The notes beneath the pieces are model-generated. The model was not told the origin of the DNA. It did no database searches and saw only the letters and a program-made list of their open reading frames with translations. DNA of 64,000 nucleotides, from positions 11,404-75,403 of the forward strand of contig JAFADY010000037.1 of the NCBI GenBank assembly GCA_023424395.1, in the 5' to 3' direction. The DNA comes from Bacteroidota bacterium (GTDB taxonomy: Bacteria > Bacteroidota > Bacteroidia > Bacteroidales > Dysgonomonadaceae). Position numbers and translations under genes: made by a program. Position 1 is the stretch's first letter, and every line of letters begins with the position of its first letter. Positions 8,892 through 18,486 of this stretch are shown here, one piece after another.

Positions 8892-9614
8892 ATGAAAATT
8901 GCACTCATCGGTTACGGAAAAATGGGAAAAGAGATTGAGAAAGTCGCCCTCGAGCGCGGACACGAAATTGTTTGCACTATTGATATGAATCAAGAGGATA
9001 AGTTCTCGTCGCCACAGTTTCAAAGCGCCGATGTAGCTATTGAATTTACATCGCCCGACAGCGCTCTATCCAATTACCGGAAAGCGTTTGCGGCGAATGT
9101 TCCCGTAGTCTCGGGCACGACCGGATGGTTGGAGCATTTACCCGAAGTGAAATTGGCGTGCGAAAACGATGGTAAAACTTTTTTCTATGCGTCCAACTTC
9201 AGTTTGGGAGTAAATATCTTCTTTGCGCTGAACAATTATTTGGCAAAGATCATGAACCAATTCCCCGATTACGATGTGCGCATGGAAGAAACCCACCACA
9301 TTCATAAACTCGACGCCCCAAGCGGAACGGCGATAACTCTTGCCGAAGGCATTTTGGAAAGCATCGATCGCAAAGAAAAATGGGTGTTAGATAATCCTGC
9401 TTCACAGAACGAATTGCAAATTACCGCTTTTCGCGAAGGCGAAGTTCCCGGCATTCATACCGTAGTTTACGAATCGGAGGCCGACAGCATTCGTATTACA
9501 CACGACACCAAAAGTCGTCGAGGCTTTGCCTTAGGAGCCGTTTTAGCGGCGGAATTCACAAAAGATAAAAAAGGTTTTTTAGGAATGAAAGATATGCTGA
9601 ATCTAAGCTTTTAA
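8892..9614 (+). CDS. dapB: 4-hydroxy-tetrahydrodipicolinate reductase DapB
   Basis: Reduces 4-hydroxy-tetrahydrodipicolinate on the way to diaminopimelate and lysine, so it feeds peptidoglycan and protein synthesis. 240 residues, the short form usual in this phylum. The dinucleotide-binding GYGKMG is at 7-12. The active-site stretch ETHHIHKLDAPSGTA carries His135-His136 and Lys139. The C-terminal tetramerisation part is intact. The order dapB-lepB-wbqC is common in Bacteroidales. Confidence 0.97.
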   Translation: MKIALIGYGKMGKEIEKVALERGHEIVCTIDMNQEDKFSSPQFQSADVAIEFTSPDSALSNYRKAFAANVPVVSGTTGWLEHLPEVKLACENDGKTFFYASNFSLGVNIFFALNNYLAKIMNQFPDYDVRMEETHHIHKLDAPSGTAITLAEGILESIDRKEKWVLDNPASQNELQITAFREGEVPGIHTVVYESEADSIRITHDTKSRRGFALGAVLAAEFTKDKKGFLGMKDMLNLSF

Positions 9615-9641
9615 CAATTACAACAATCTCATTCAAACTAT

Positions 9642-11141
9642 ATGACTCAACAAAAAAACAATTCTGCCCGCCAATCCCGTTCTTTTCAGGACAGATTGAA
9701 AGCAACTACCCGCCGCCAATGGATTTGGTTCGCCGTTTGGACGTTGGCAACCCTCCTTTTTGCGTTTTGGTTCGGCAGCCCGTGGATATTGCTTTTTATC
9801 CTCCTGTTTTTCGATATTTACATCACTAAATTTATTCCTTTGACGTGGTGGAAAAAATCGGAGAACAAAGCCGTGCGAAAAACCATGGAATGGGTAGATG
9901 CGATTCTCTTTGCGCTAATCGCGGTGTATTTTATCAACACGTTTTTCTTTCAGAATTATCAGATTCCGACTTCGTCGCTCGAAAAATCGTTGCTCGTAGG
10001 CGATTTTCTTGCCGTGAGCAAACTCAGTTACGGCCCACGCGCGCCCATAACGCCTCTTTCGTTTCCGTTGGCACAACACACCATGCCCGTTATCGGCGGA
10101 AAATCGTATATCGATAAACCGCAATGGAAATACCGTCGCCTGAAAGGTTTCGGCGAAGTAAAACGAAATGATATCGTTGTGTTCAACTTCCCTCCCGGGG
10201 ACACAGTCGCGCTAAACATGCAGGGAGTAGATTTCTATCTACTTTCAAAATATAACAGCAACGGCAGCGCAGGAGTGAGATCAGATAAAAGACAGTATGG
10301 AGATATCGTCTATCGTCCGGTTGATCGACGCGAGAATTACGTAAAACGATGCATCGGGCTTCCCGGAGAAACCATCGAATTAAAAAACGACAGCGTTTAT
10401 ATTGATGGCATTTTCTTGCCGAATCCTCGATTGTCGCAACAAAATTACATGATTCAAACCGATGGGACGGTAATCTCACCCGAAGTTTTTAACGAATTGG
10501 GTATCAACAAAGATGACTATTTCACGCAAGACAACTACGGCCAAGTGGTTACACGCACACAAGACCTAACCGGCGTTGACAGCACTAACATGGCTCTTTT
10601 CGGTTTGCAGCAACGCAACGGCACCAACGGACGAATTTATTACAACATTCCCATGACCGATGAAATGGTGCAACAAATGAAAGCCAAACCGTTTGTTTGG
10701 AGTGTAATAAAGGAAAAAGAACAATCCGGTTCAAGCTATTATTATCCGTTGGATTACGAAACCGGATGGACGCGCGATACCTTTGGGCCGTTATGGATTC
10801 CAAAAAAAGGCTCAACCATTACATTTGATACCGATGTGGACTATAAAGTAGCCGCTTATGAACGCTGTATCAAAAATTACGAAGGCAACGATTTCGCATA
10901 TCGCGACGGAAAAGTTTTCGTTGACGGACAGCAAGTAGATTCCTACACCTTTAAATATGATTATTACTTTATGATGGGCGATAACCGACACAATTCTGCC
11001 GACTCGCGCGTATGGGGCTTTGTGCCCGAAGATCATATTGTGGGACAACCCATGCTTATTTGGCTTTCGTTGGAAAAAGACAAAGGATGGTTCAACGGAA
11101 AAATCCGTTGGAGGCGGTTGTTTAGTAGTGCGAAGAAGTAA
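9642..11141 (+). CDS. lepB: Signal peptidase I
   Basis: 499 residues, much longer than the enterobacterial enzyme because of insertions between the conserved boxes, as usual in Bacteroidales. Two N-terminal membrane segments (about 27-65) and a third near 88-105 anchor the enzyme. Box B is IPTSSLEKSL with Ser112 as probable nucleophile (the usual Met after it is Leu). Box D is NYVKRCIGLPGE with Lys235 as general base. Box E is MMGDNRHNSADSR near the end. It cleaves Sec signal peptides on the outer face of the inner membrane. Confidence 0.95.
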   Translation: MTQQKNNSARQSRSFQDRLKATTRRQWIWFAVWTLATLLFAFWFGSPWILLFILLFFDIYITKFIPLTWWKKSENKAVRKTMEWVDAILFALIAVYFINTFFFQNYQIPTSSLEKSLLVGDFLAVSKLSYGPRAPITPLSFPLAQHTMPVIGGKSYIDKPQWKYRRLKGFGEVKRNDIVVFNFPPGDTVALNMQGVDFYLLSKYNSNGSAGVRSDKRQYGDIVYRPVDRRENYVKRCIGLPGETIELKNDSVYIDGIFLPNPRLSQQNYMIQTDGTVISPEVFNELGINKDDYFTQDNYGQVVTRTQDLTGVDSTNMALFGLQQRNGTNGRIYYNIPMTDEMVQQMKAKPFVWSVIKEKEQSGSSYYYPLDYETGWTRDTFGPLWIPKKGSTITFDTDVDYKVAAYERCIKNYEGNDFAYRDGKVFVDGQQVDSYTFKYDYYFMMGDNRHNSADSRVWGFVPEDHIVGQPMLIWLSLEKDKGWFNGKIRWRRLFSSAKK

Positions 11142-11186
11142 GAAGCTTTTGGCTATATCAAGGGCTTTAACTGATATTTATGCCGA

Positions 11187-11852
11187 ATGACGAAAAATAC
11201 AGATAAATTTAACAACACACAGCCCTCCAATTGCCCCCTTCGGGGGGACAAAGGGGGGCTTTTTTCCTCGCTTTATCTCGCTCCCATCGAATATTATTCC
11301 GCTTTTTTCCGTACAGAGAAAGCCGTTATTGAAATTCACGATAATTACCAAAAACAGTCGTACCGCAACCGTTGTATTATTGCCGGAGCAAATGGAGTGC
11401 TGTCGTTGAGTATCCCTATCGAAAAGCCCGAAACGCCAAAATGCGCGATGAAAGACATCCGCATTGCCGAACACGGAAATTGGCGGCATTTGCATTGGAA
11501 TGCGATTGTTTCGGCATACAATTCTACCCCGTTTTTTGAGTATTACGAAGACGATTTCCGTCCGTTTTACGAAAAGCAATACACTTTTCTCCACGATTTT
11601 AACGAAGACTTCCGCCATCTCATTTGCCGCCTTCTCGGGATTGAAACACCTGTTATCTACACGCAATCATTCTTTCAGAATGTGCCTGAAGGCAAGGTTG
11701 ATTTTCGAGAAAGCATTCATCCCAAACGTGCATCAAATTTTGTTATAAAACCATATTATCAGGTTTTCTCCGAAAAACACGGTTTTTTACCCAATTTAAG
11801 TACCATCGATTTGTTGTTTAACATGGGCAATGAATCTCGGCTCTATTTGTAG
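11187..11852 (+). CDS. WbqC-family protein
   Basis: 221 residues of the WbqC family, from about Leu29 (LYLAPIEYYSAFF) onward. Conserved pieces include YRNRCIIAGANGVLSLSIPIEK, HWNAIVSAYNSTPFFEYYEDDF and ASNFVIKPYYQVFSEKHGFLPNLSTIDLLFNMG. The family is found in O-antigen and other loci and its biochemical role is unsettled. The first roughly 28 residues do not belong to the family fold. About half of them (SNCPLRGDKGGLF) are encoded by a GC-rich palindrome at 11221-11260 that recurs elsewhere in the window. It follows lepB as in other Bacteroidales. Confidence 0.9.
   Translation: MTKNTDKFNNTQPSNCPLRGDKGGLFSSLYLAPIEYYSAFFRTEKAVIEIHDNYQKQSYRNRCIIAGANGVLSLSIPIEKPETPKCAMKDIRIAEHGNWRHLHWNAIVSAYNSTPFFEYYEDDFRPFYEKQYTFLHDFNEDFRHLICRLLGIETPVIYTQSFFQNVPEGKVDFRESIHPKRASNFVIKPYYQVFSEKHGFLPNLSTIDLLFNMGNESRLYL
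11221..11260 (+). repeat. GC-rich palindromic repeat inside the wbqC 5' end
   Basis: AGCCCTCC...CCCCC-TTCG-GGGGG...GGGGGGCT folds into a nested hairpin. It is of the same type as the copies at 57311-57347 and 57384-57427 and is translated as part of the WbqC N-terminus. Confidence 0.8.
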
Positions 11853-11874
11853 TCAAGATTTTAACTAAATTTCC

Positions 11875-11882
11875 TATCTTTG
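11875..11882 (+). promoter_or_regulatory. Putative -7 box TATCTTTG for gltX
   Basis: Exact TAnnTTTG, 20 bp before the gltX ATG. A TTTG at 11846-11849 is 25 bp upstream, a longer spacer than usual. Confidence 0.6.
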
Positions 11883-11902
11883 CAGCTTAAAATTTATTCG
11901 TT

Positions 11903-13432
11903 ATGCAACAAAAAGTTCGCGTTCGTTTCGCACCCTCGCCCACCGGACCGCTCCACATCGGCGGCGTGCGCACAGCGCTATATAACTACTTGTACGCCAA
12001 ACAGCACGGCGGCGATTTCATTCTTCGAATTGAAGATACCGACTCCACCCGATTTGTTCCCGGAGCCGAAGAATATATTCAGCAAACATTCGATTGGTTA
12101 GGATTACCATTCGATGAAAGTCCTGCCAAAGGAGGAAAGTTCGGGCCATACAAACAATCGCAGCGGCGCGAAATTTATAAGGAATACGTTCACTCATTGC
12201 TCAACAAGAGCGCGGCTTACATCGCTTTTGATACGCCCGAAGAACTAGAAGCAAAACGCTTGGAAATCACTAATTTTCAATACGATGCCTCTACCCGAAT
12301 GCAAATGCGCAATTCGCTCACACTGTCCAAAGACGACGTTCAAACGCTTATCGAAAGAAATACCCAATACGTTGTTCGCATAAAAGTGGAACCGAATATC
12401 GACATTACCGTAAACGATTTAATCCGAGGCGAAGTCATTATCAATTCATCGGTTTTAGATGACAAAGTGATCTACAAATCTGCAGACGAACTGCCCACTT
12501 ATCACCTCGCCAACGTGGTGGACGACCACCTGATGAAAATCACACACGTGATCCGCGGCGAAGAATGGTTGCCTTCGGCACCGTTGCACGTGTGGCTTTA
12601 TCGCAGTTTGGGATGGGAAAAAACCATGCCCCAATTTGCGCACCTTCCGCTGCTGCTCAAACCCGAAGGCAACGGTAAGTTGAGCAAACGCGATGGCGAA
12701 CGCCTTGGATTCCCCGTTTTCCCATTGGAATGGAAAGACCCGAAATCGGGTGAAATATCCACCGGATACCGCGAAAGTGGTTATTTGCACGAAGCGGTTA
12801 TCAACTTTTTGGCGTTTTTGGGTTGGAACCCGGGAACGGAACAGGAGATTTTTTCGCTCGATGAATTGGTAAAAGCATTTTCTTTTGACCGATGCAGTAA
12901 AAGCGGAGCAAAATTTGACATTGAAAAAGCCAAATGGTATAACCATCAATACATACAGCTCAGTTCTGATATGGAATTGGTGAAAGCTTTTATACCGCTG
13001 TTGTCGGAAAAAGGCGTCACAACATCGTATGAAAAAACAACTAAAATTATCGGATTGGTAAAAGGGCGCGTAAATTTTGTGAAAGAATTGTGGGAACAAG
13101 CATCGTTTTTCTTCGTCGCGCCAACATCGTACGACGAAAAAACGGCAAAGAAACGTTGGAAAGCCAACACACCCAACGAAATGAAAGCATTAGCCGCGGT
13201 ATTGCAAAATATCTCCGATTTTTCTTCGCAAAATCAAGAAACGATTGTGAAACAATGGATTGAAGAAAATCAACTGCACTTGGGCAACATTATGAACGCT
13301 TTTCGTTTAGCCGTTGTTGGCGAAGGAAAAGGGCCGCACATGTTTGATATTACCGAAATAATCGGGAAAGAAGAAACCCTCCGCCGACTGGAACGGGCGG
13401 TAAAAACCATACCTGCACCGGAAAACAATTAA
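11903..13432 (+). CDS. gltX: Glutamyl-tRNA synthetase
   Basis: 509 residues. Class I synthetase with the HIGH motif (His18-Ile-Gly-Gly in PSPTGPLHIGG) and KLSKR at 259-263. It charges tRNA-Glu. Since no glnS is visible here, whether it also charges tRNA-Gln cannot be judged from this window. The anticodon-binding helical domain occupies the C-terminal third. Confidence 0.97.
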   Translation: MQQKVRVRFAPSPTGPLHIGGVRTALYNYLYAKQHGGDFILRIEDTDSTRFVPGAEEYIQQTFDWLGLPFDESPAKGGKFGPYKQSQRREIYKEYVHSLLNKSAAYIAFDTPEELEAKRLEITNFQYDASTRMQMRNSLTLSKDDVQTLIERNTQYVVRIKVEPNIDITVNDLIRGEVIINSSVLDDKVIYKSADELPTYHLANVVDDHLMKITHVIRGEEWLPSAPLHVWLYRSLGWEKTMPQFAHLPLLLKPEGNGKLSKRDGERLGFPVFPLEWKDPKSGEISTGYRESGYLHEAVINFLAFLGWNPGTEQEIFSLDELVKAFSFDRCSKSGAKFDIEKAKWYNHQYIQLSSDMELVKAFIPLLSEKGVTTSYEKTTKIIGLVKGRVNFVKELWEQASFFFVAPTSYDEKTAKKRWKANTPNEMKALAAVLQNISDFSSQNQETIVKQWIEENQLHLGNIMNAFRLAVVGEGKGPHMFDITEIIGKEETLRRLERAVKTIPAPENN

Positions 13433-13493
13433 ACACTGTATTACAGAACAATAGTCAGCTTCAATTGTTTTAGGGTTAAAGAGAAAATTTCGC

Positions 13494-15647
13494 ATGAGTA
13501 AAAAACTGAAAAAAAAATATAGGATACGTACCCGTTTTTTTATTCCGGGCATTTTCATTATAGCCATTCTTCTGATTACCTATTTATTTCCCCGACAAGG
13601 CAAATTCAAATATTCATTTAGTGAAGGAAGGCCTTGGCAATACGGGTTGCTTACAGCCCCTCTTGATTTTCCTATTTACAAATCGGCAGATGAGTTAAAA
13701 GCCGAACAAGATAGTATTTTGAGATTCTACGAACCTTATTACACCATTGATGAAAAGGTGCAGAAAAACGCGATGGCAGAATTCGATGCCGATGTGAACC
13801 TGAGCGCCAAACTACAAGAATTGCCTTCTGCGGAGATACTTTACATCAGAAACAAATTACAAGAGATTTATACCAACGGAATTATGCGGTCGGAAGATTA
13901 TGATAAGATTGAATCATCCGAAACCCAATCTTTTCGTTTGAGAGAAGGAAATTCTGCCCAATCAAAAAATATAGAATCCATCAACACGAATCGGTCTGCT
14001 TACGAACAAATACTGAATGATGTGCTGCCAAATACGGATCCCGTTCAGTTAAGGGCAGCAGATTTGAACAAATACATCCGGGAAAATATCGTCTTTGATG
14101 AATCCACATCGGAAAAAGCAAGAAAAGAATTTATACAGCAGGTTTCTCCATCTACCGGAATGGTTCAAACCGGACAAAGGATAATAGACCAAGGAGAAAT
14201 AGTTGATCCTCAAACATATAAAGTTCTATCTTCGCTGAAGCGGGTAACTGAAGAACGAACCGGAGGCGCTTCGCGCAATAGTTGGACTGTTTTAGGACAA
14301 TTTCTTCTGGTAACCATTATGCTGGCAGCTTTCTATTTCTATCTGCTTTTTTTCCGCCCGTATGAATACCGGAACAGAAAACATGTTTTATTCATGTTGT
14401 TGCTCATTACATCTTTCGTGATACTTACCGCTTTTACGGTACGCTTCGAATTATTTAGTGTTTATTTTATTCCGTATGCTATTGTTACCATACTTATCAG
14501 AACATTTATAGATTCGCGAACGGCGCTTTTTGCGAGTATTATTACCATTATTTTAAGTTCTCTCATGGTTCCATTTCCGTTTGAATTTATAGTTATTCAA
14601 ATGGCTGTTGCTATGATATCGGTATTTATGTTGAAAGAGCTCTCGGAGCGGTCTCAACTTATCCGTAGCTCGTTTTTTATCTTACTTACCTACATTCTTG
14701 TTTATTTGGGATTGATAATGTATCAGGAAGGAGATATTAATAAAGTAGATTGGAGGATTCTTGTTTATTTCCTTATCAACTTTATTTTTATTATGTTCTC
14801 TTATTCACTGGTTTATTTGATAGAAAAATCGTTCGGATTTATATCGGGAGTAAGTTTGGTGGAACTATCCAATATCAACAAACCGCTACTGAAAGAACTT
14901 TCGGAAAAAGCGCCCGGAACTTTTCAGCATTCATTACAGGTTTCTAATTTGGGAATGGCTGCTGCTGCCAAATTGGGAGCCAACGCCTCTTTGATCAGAA
15001 CCGGAGCGTTGTATCACGATATTGGGAAAATGGTAAATCCGGCATTTTTTACCGAAAATCAAACGCCGGGAATGGACCCGCACGCCGGACTTCCTTTCGA
15101 GGAAAGCGCCAGAATTATTATTAATCACGTGAAAGATGGAGTAAGGATCGCGAAGAAAAATAACCTGCCCAAGCAAATTATCGATTTCATCGAAACACAT
15201 CACGGCACGAGCATGCCTAAATATTTTTATGTTTCTTGGAAGAATGCCAATCCCGGAAAAGAAGTTAACGAGGCAGATTTTCGTTATCCCGGGCCGAATC
15301 CGTTTACAAAGGAAACTGCGATAATGATGATGGCCGATGCTGTGGAAGCTTCATCGCGAAGTTTACCCGTTTACACGGAAGAGGCGATCAGCAATCAGGT
15401 GATTAAAATTATCGACTCGCAATTAGAAGAAGGTTATTTTAAAAATGCACCCATTACTTTCCGAGACATTCAAATTGTTAAAGAAGTATTCATCGATAAG
15501 CTGAAGACCGTTTACCACTCACGCATTGCTTATCCCGAACTTAAAAAGCAGCCGCAGGCTATTGCCCAAAAAATTCAACCGACTGCTGCGGAGCAACTTG
15601 CAACTCCACAACAATCGGTTGATCAAAAGCCGTTGAACGAAGTTTAA
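13494..15647 (+). CDS. 7TM-HD family phosphohydrolase (PgpH/YqfF-like)
   Basis: 717 residues. One N-terminal membrane helix (about 16-36) is followed by an extracytoplasmic 7TM-HDED sensor domain (about 50-260), seven membrane segments (about 268-470) and a cytosolic HD domain. His508-Asp509 lie in LYHDIGKM, and the further HAGLPFEES and ETHHGT motifs are metal ligands. In Listeria, PgpH of this architecture degrades cyclic di-AMP. The same activity is a family-based inference here. It is a stand-alone gene converging with the thioredoxin gene, only 3 bp apart at the stops. Confidence 0.9.
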   Translation: MSKKLKKKYRIRTRFFIPGIFIIAILLITYLFPRQGKFKYSFSEGRPWQYGLLTAPLDFPIYKSADELKAEQDSILRFYEPYYTIDEKVQKNAMAEFDADVNLSAKLQELPSAEILYIRNKLQEIYTNGIMRSEDYDKIESSETQSFRLREGNSAQSKNIESINTNRSAYEQILNDVLPNTDPVQLRAADLNKYIRENIVFDESTSEKARKEFIQQVSPSTGMVQTGQRIIDQGEIVDPQTYKVLSSLKRVTEERTGGASRNSWTVLGQFLLVTIMLAAFYFYLLFFRPYEYRNRKHVLFMLLLITSFVILTAFTVRFELFSVYFIPYAIVTILIRTFIDSRTALFASIITIILSSLMVPFPFEFIVIQMAVAMISVFMLKELSERSQLIRSSFFILLTYILVYLGLIMYQEGDINKVDWRILVYFLINFIFIMFSYSLVYLIEKSFGFISGVSLVELSNINKPLLKELSEKAPGTFQHSLQVSNLGMAAAAKLGANASLIRTGALYHDIGKMVNPAFFTENQTPGMDPHAGLPFEESARIIINHVKDGVRIAKKNNLPKQIIDFIETHHGTSMPKYFYVSWKNANPGKEVNEADFRYPGPNPFTKETAIMMMADAVEASSRSLPVYTEEAISNQVIKIIDSQLEEGYFKNAPITFRDIQIVKEVFIDKLKTVYHSRIAYPELKKQPQAIAQKIQPTAAEQLATPQQSVDQKPLNEV

Positions 15648-15650
15648 AAC

Positions 15651-16637
15651 TTATTTCAGTAATTCTTCAACTTTATTGATCGTTTCCTGCGTGTAAATAC
15701 TTTTGAAAACGATTTTTCCTTCCGGATCGATTAAAAAACTTGTCGGAACCCAACGAACGGCGTAGGTTTTTGGCGCTTCGCTGTCCCAACCATTTTCCGT
15801 TATAACATTGTTCCAATTTAAACCGTCTTTTGCAATGGCGTCCGTCCAACGGGCACTGTCCTCATCGATGGAAACGCCCAAAATGGTGAAATTCTTGTCT
15901 TTGTATCGATCATAAACATCCACCAACAGCGGACTTGCCTTACGGCAATCGGGACACCAAGAAGCCCAAAAATCCACCAAAACATATTTCCCGCGAAGCG
16001 AACTTAAACTGAGCGTTTCTCCGCTTGGCGTTTTCAACGTAAAATCGGGAGCAGGTTGTCCGGGCTGCACTTTTTCGAGGTTTTTCAGGTTTTCATCAAT
16101 TTCCTGAGTGTAAGGATGACCGGCCAACGATTCTGACAACTGATCGCGAATGGATTTTAATTCTGGATAATCGTATTGATAAATTCCCCTGTTCAGAAAA
16201 TAAAGCGCCACCGGCGACGAGAGGTTGTTCAATATCAACGTATCCGTTTTCATAGTTCCCTCAACGCTTTGCGGCAAAAGCCAAGCGAAAAACAACGCAT
16301 TGTCCGAACCATCAACAGATGCAATATCCCAATCACTGTTCATGGAAACAGTCATCGGATTATTGTCTAAAAACAATTGGGCGCGTTGCGCTTTCTGCGC
16401 CGTACGCAAAGCGTAGAGCATGGGTTGCGTAACCGAACCCGCGAACATGAATTTTCCGTCTTTTATTTCCGCAGAATCTACAGTCGTATATTCCCTATTC
16501 TTGTATTCCTGCAAATAAACCGTTCCGGTAATATCCGCTGGAACCGTTCCGTTTATGGTAAATTCGTTGTTTTTTTTAGTTGACTGACAAGCCGAAACTA
16601 AAACGATAATTAATAATAGAACAGATGTTTTTTTCAT
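15651..16637 (-). CDS. TlpA/ResA-like thioredoxin lipoprotein with DUF4369-type N-terminus
   Basis: 328 residues. Signal peptide with lipobox VSAC (Cys17). Residues about 25-125 resemble the DUF4369 beta domain (FTINGTVPADITGTVYLQEYKNREYTTVDSAEIKDGKF). The thioredoxin-like domain (about 195-328) has the active site Cys228-Pro-Asp-Cys231 in FWASWCPDCRKASP and the TlpA insert. Bacteroidota carry many such envelope thiol-disulfide reductases. The natural partner is unknown. Confidence 0.9.
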   Translation of the reverse strand: MKKTSVLLLIIVLVSACQSTKKNNEFTINGTVPADITGTVYLQEYKNREYTTVDSAEIKDGKFMFAGSVTQPMLYALRTAQKAQRAQLFLDNNPMTVSMNSDWDIASVDGSDNALFFAWLLPQSVEGTMKTDTLILNNLSSPVALYFLNRGIYQYDYPELKSIRDQLSESLAGHPYTQEIDENLKNLEKVQPGQPAPDFTLKTPSGETLSLSSLRGKYVLVDFWASWCPDCRKASPLLVDVYDRYKDKNFTILGVSIDEDSARWTDAIAKDGLNWNNVITENGWDSEAPKTYAVRWVPTSFLIDPEGKIVFKSIYTQETINKVEELLK

Positions 16638-16669
16638 TGTTGTATAATTTTAATGAATGAAAAGATTAA

Positions 16670-16723
16670 ACTCCCAAATCCCAAATCGTAAATCATAAAT
16701 CGTAAATCATAAATCGTAAATTT
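16670..16723. repeat. 7-bp-period degenerate tandem repeat (CGTAAAT/CATAAAT)
   Basis: Units of 7 bp alternating CGTAAAT and CATAAAT, preceded by CCCAAAT units. It lies in the gap between the guaA stop and the thioredoxin gene start. One of about ten such tracts in the window. Confidence 0.85.
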
Positions 16724-16725
16724 AA

Positions 16726-18246
16726 CTACTCCCACTCAATGGTTGCCGGCGGTTTCGATGAAATATCGTACACCACTCGGTTCACACCTTTTACTTTATT
16801 GATAATTTCGTTGGATACTTTTGCCAGAAACTCGTAGGGCAAATGCGCCCAATCAGCAGTCATGGCATCGGTAGAAGTTACGGCGCGCAAAGCGATGGTG
16901 TTTTCGTAGGTACGCTCGTCGCCCATTACACCTACCGATTGCACGGGCAGCAAAATAGCTCCAGCTTGCCACACTTTGTTGTATAAATCAGCGGCACGAA
17001 GGTTGGAGATGAAAATATCGTCGGCTTCTTGCGCGATACGCACTTTTTCGGGCGTAATATCACCCAAAATTCTTATACCCAATCCCGGACCGGGGAACGG
17101 ATGGCGATGAATGAGATGCGGTTTCATGCCGAGTTCCAAACCGATTTTCCGCACTTCGTCTTTGAACAGAAGCTTCAGCGGTTCGCAGAGTTTCAGGTTC
17201 ATTTTTTCGGGAAGCCCGCCCACGTTGTGGTGGCTTTTGATAACGGTTCCCGTAATGGATAGCGACTCGATAATGTCGGGATAAATGGTGCCTTGTGCCA
17301 GCCATTTTATGTCTTTCAGTTTGTGAGCCTCTTCGTCGAACACATCGATAAAACCTTTGCCGATGATTTTGCGTTTCTGCTCAGGATCGGTTACTCCGGC
17401 GAGCTCTTTGTAGAACCGTTCGCGTGCATCGATGCCAATAACGTTCAACCCCAAGTGTTCGTAATTATCGAGGACGGTTTCGAATTCATTTTTGCGAAGC
17501 AAGCCGTGATTTACAAAAATGCACGTCAGGTTTTTACCGATGGCTTTGTTCAGCAAAACAGCCACTACAGACGAATCCACACCACCCGAAAGCGCAAGAA
17601 TAACCTTGTCGTTTTCTAATGTTGTTTTCAGATCGGCAACGGTGGCTTCTATAAACGATGCCGGCGTCCAATCTTTTTTCACGCCGCAAATGGAAAGGAA
17701 ATTGTCGAGAATTTTTGTCCCCTGCTCCGTATGAAAAACTTCGGGATGGAATTGCACCGCCCACGTTAGTTCGTTTTGCACTTTGTAAGCAGCGATTTTT
17801 ACATCTTCGGTGGATGCAATAACCGAAAAATTTTTGGGAATTTGTAAAATGGTATCGCCGTGCGACATCCACACTTGCGATTGTTGTGCGATGTTTCCCA
17901 AAAGCAAATCATCCGATTTTTTCACATCAAGGTGTGCACGGCCATATTCGCGCGAGGCGCTTTTACCGACTTCCCCACCCGATGATTGGGCTATGAGTTG
18001 GGCGCCGTAACAAATTCCCAAAACGGGATAGTTGCCGCGAATTTGGGTTAAATCGGTTTTAAAAGCATTGCTATCGTTCACCGAAAAAGGGCTTCCGGAA
18101 AGGATTACACCTTTTACCAACTCATCGCCGAAGGGAAATTTATTGTAAGGGACAATTTCGCAATACGTGCTGAGTTCACGCACACGGCGACCGATAAGTT
18201 GTGTGGTTTGCGAACCAAAATCGAGGATAATTATTTTTTCGTGCAT
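16726..18246 (-). CDS. guaA: GMP synthase (glutamine-hydrolysing)
   Basis: 506 residues. Class I glutamine amidotransferase domain (1-190) with nucleophile Cys79 in GICYGAQ and the His/Glu pair in QFHPEVFHTE. The ATP-pyrophosphatase domain has the PP-loop LSGGVDSS near 220. The C-terminal dimerisation domain ends IEWE. It converts XMP to GMP. Its own promoter box lies at 18300-18307 and a 7-bp-period repeat lies in the 5' leader. Confidence 0.97.
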   Translation of the reverse strand: MHEKIIILDFGSQTTQLIGRRVRELSTYCEIVPYNKFPFGDELVKGVILSGSPFSVNDSNAFKTDLTQIRGNYPVLGICYGAQLIAQSSGGEVGKSASREYGRAHLDVKKSDDLLLGNIAQQSQVWMSHGDTILQIPKNFSVIASTEDVKIAAYKVQNELTWAVQFHPEVFHTEQGTKILDNFLSICGVKKDWTPASFIEATVADLKTTLENDKVILALSGGVDSSVVAVLLNKAIGKNLTCIFVNHGLLRKNEFETVLDNYEHLGLNVIGIDARERFYKELAGVTDPEQKRKIIGKGFIDVFDEEAHKLKDIKWLAQGTIYPDIIESLSITGTVIKSHHNVGGLPEKMNLKLCEPLKLLFKDEVRKIGLELGMKPHLIHRHPFPGPGLGIRILGDITPEKVRIAQEADDIFISNLRAADLYNKVWQAGAILLPVQSVGVMGDERTYENTIALRAVTSTDAMTADWAHLPYEFLAKVSNEIINKVKGVNRVVYDISSKPPATIEWE

Positions 18247-18250
18247 ATAT

Positions 18251-18296
18251 TTCTAAAGAAATCAGAAGTTAGAAGTCAGAAATTAGAAGAATTTAG
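18251..18296. repeat. 7-bp-period degenerate repeat (AGAAGTT-type) in the guaA leader
   Basis: Imperfect units AGAAGTT, AGAAGTC, AGAAATT and AGAAGAA lie between the guaA -7 box and its ATG, so the tract would be transcribed. Confidence 0.75.
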
Positions 18297-18299
18297 CTA

Positions 18300-18307
18300 C
18301 AAAGATA
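18300..18307 (-). promoter_or_regulatory. Putative -7 box TATCTTTG for guaA
   Basis: Exact match on the minus strand, 54 bp upstream of the guaA ATG. Confidence 0.65.
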
Positions 18308-18394
18308 CGAAAAGTATAGAAATTCTGTAACGCTTTTTGGTAAAGGATTTCAAAAAACACCGAAATAAAAACCAACAACTAATTACCGAAAATA

Positions 18395-18429
18395 AATAAA
18401 TATTTATCGTTTTTCGATAAATATTTATT
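18395..18429. promoter_or_regulatory. Perfect 15-bp inverted repeat, candidate operator
   Basis: AATAAATATTTATCG and its exact reverse complement are separated by TTTTT. The right arm abuts the -33 region of the promoter that should drive the DUF2975 operon. An XRE repressor encoded in the same operon is the natural candidate to bind it. Binding is inferred. As RNA it could also form a hairpin, but it lies upstream of the predicted start site. Confidence 0.65.
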
Positions 18430-18448
18430 GTTTGTAAAAATATTGTAT

Positions 18449-18456
18449 TACATTTG
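18449..18456 (+). promoter_or_regulatory. Putative -7 box TACATTTG for the DUF2975 operon
   Basis: TAnnTTTG match with a TTG 18 bp upstream (18428-18430), overlapping the end of the inverted repeat. It also shows that a TTG start at 18454 cannot be the true one. Confidence 0.6.
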
Positions 18457-18486
18457 TGGCGTGAAACATTCAAAAATTTATTGATT

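Noticed and set aside
11178..11666. Long open frame antisense to wbqC
   Set aside because: It mirrors a well-supported WbqC gene, has no family features and no promoter.
16670..16723. Period-7 tracts as CRISPR arrays
   Set aside because: Units are too short, there are no spacers and no cas genes.
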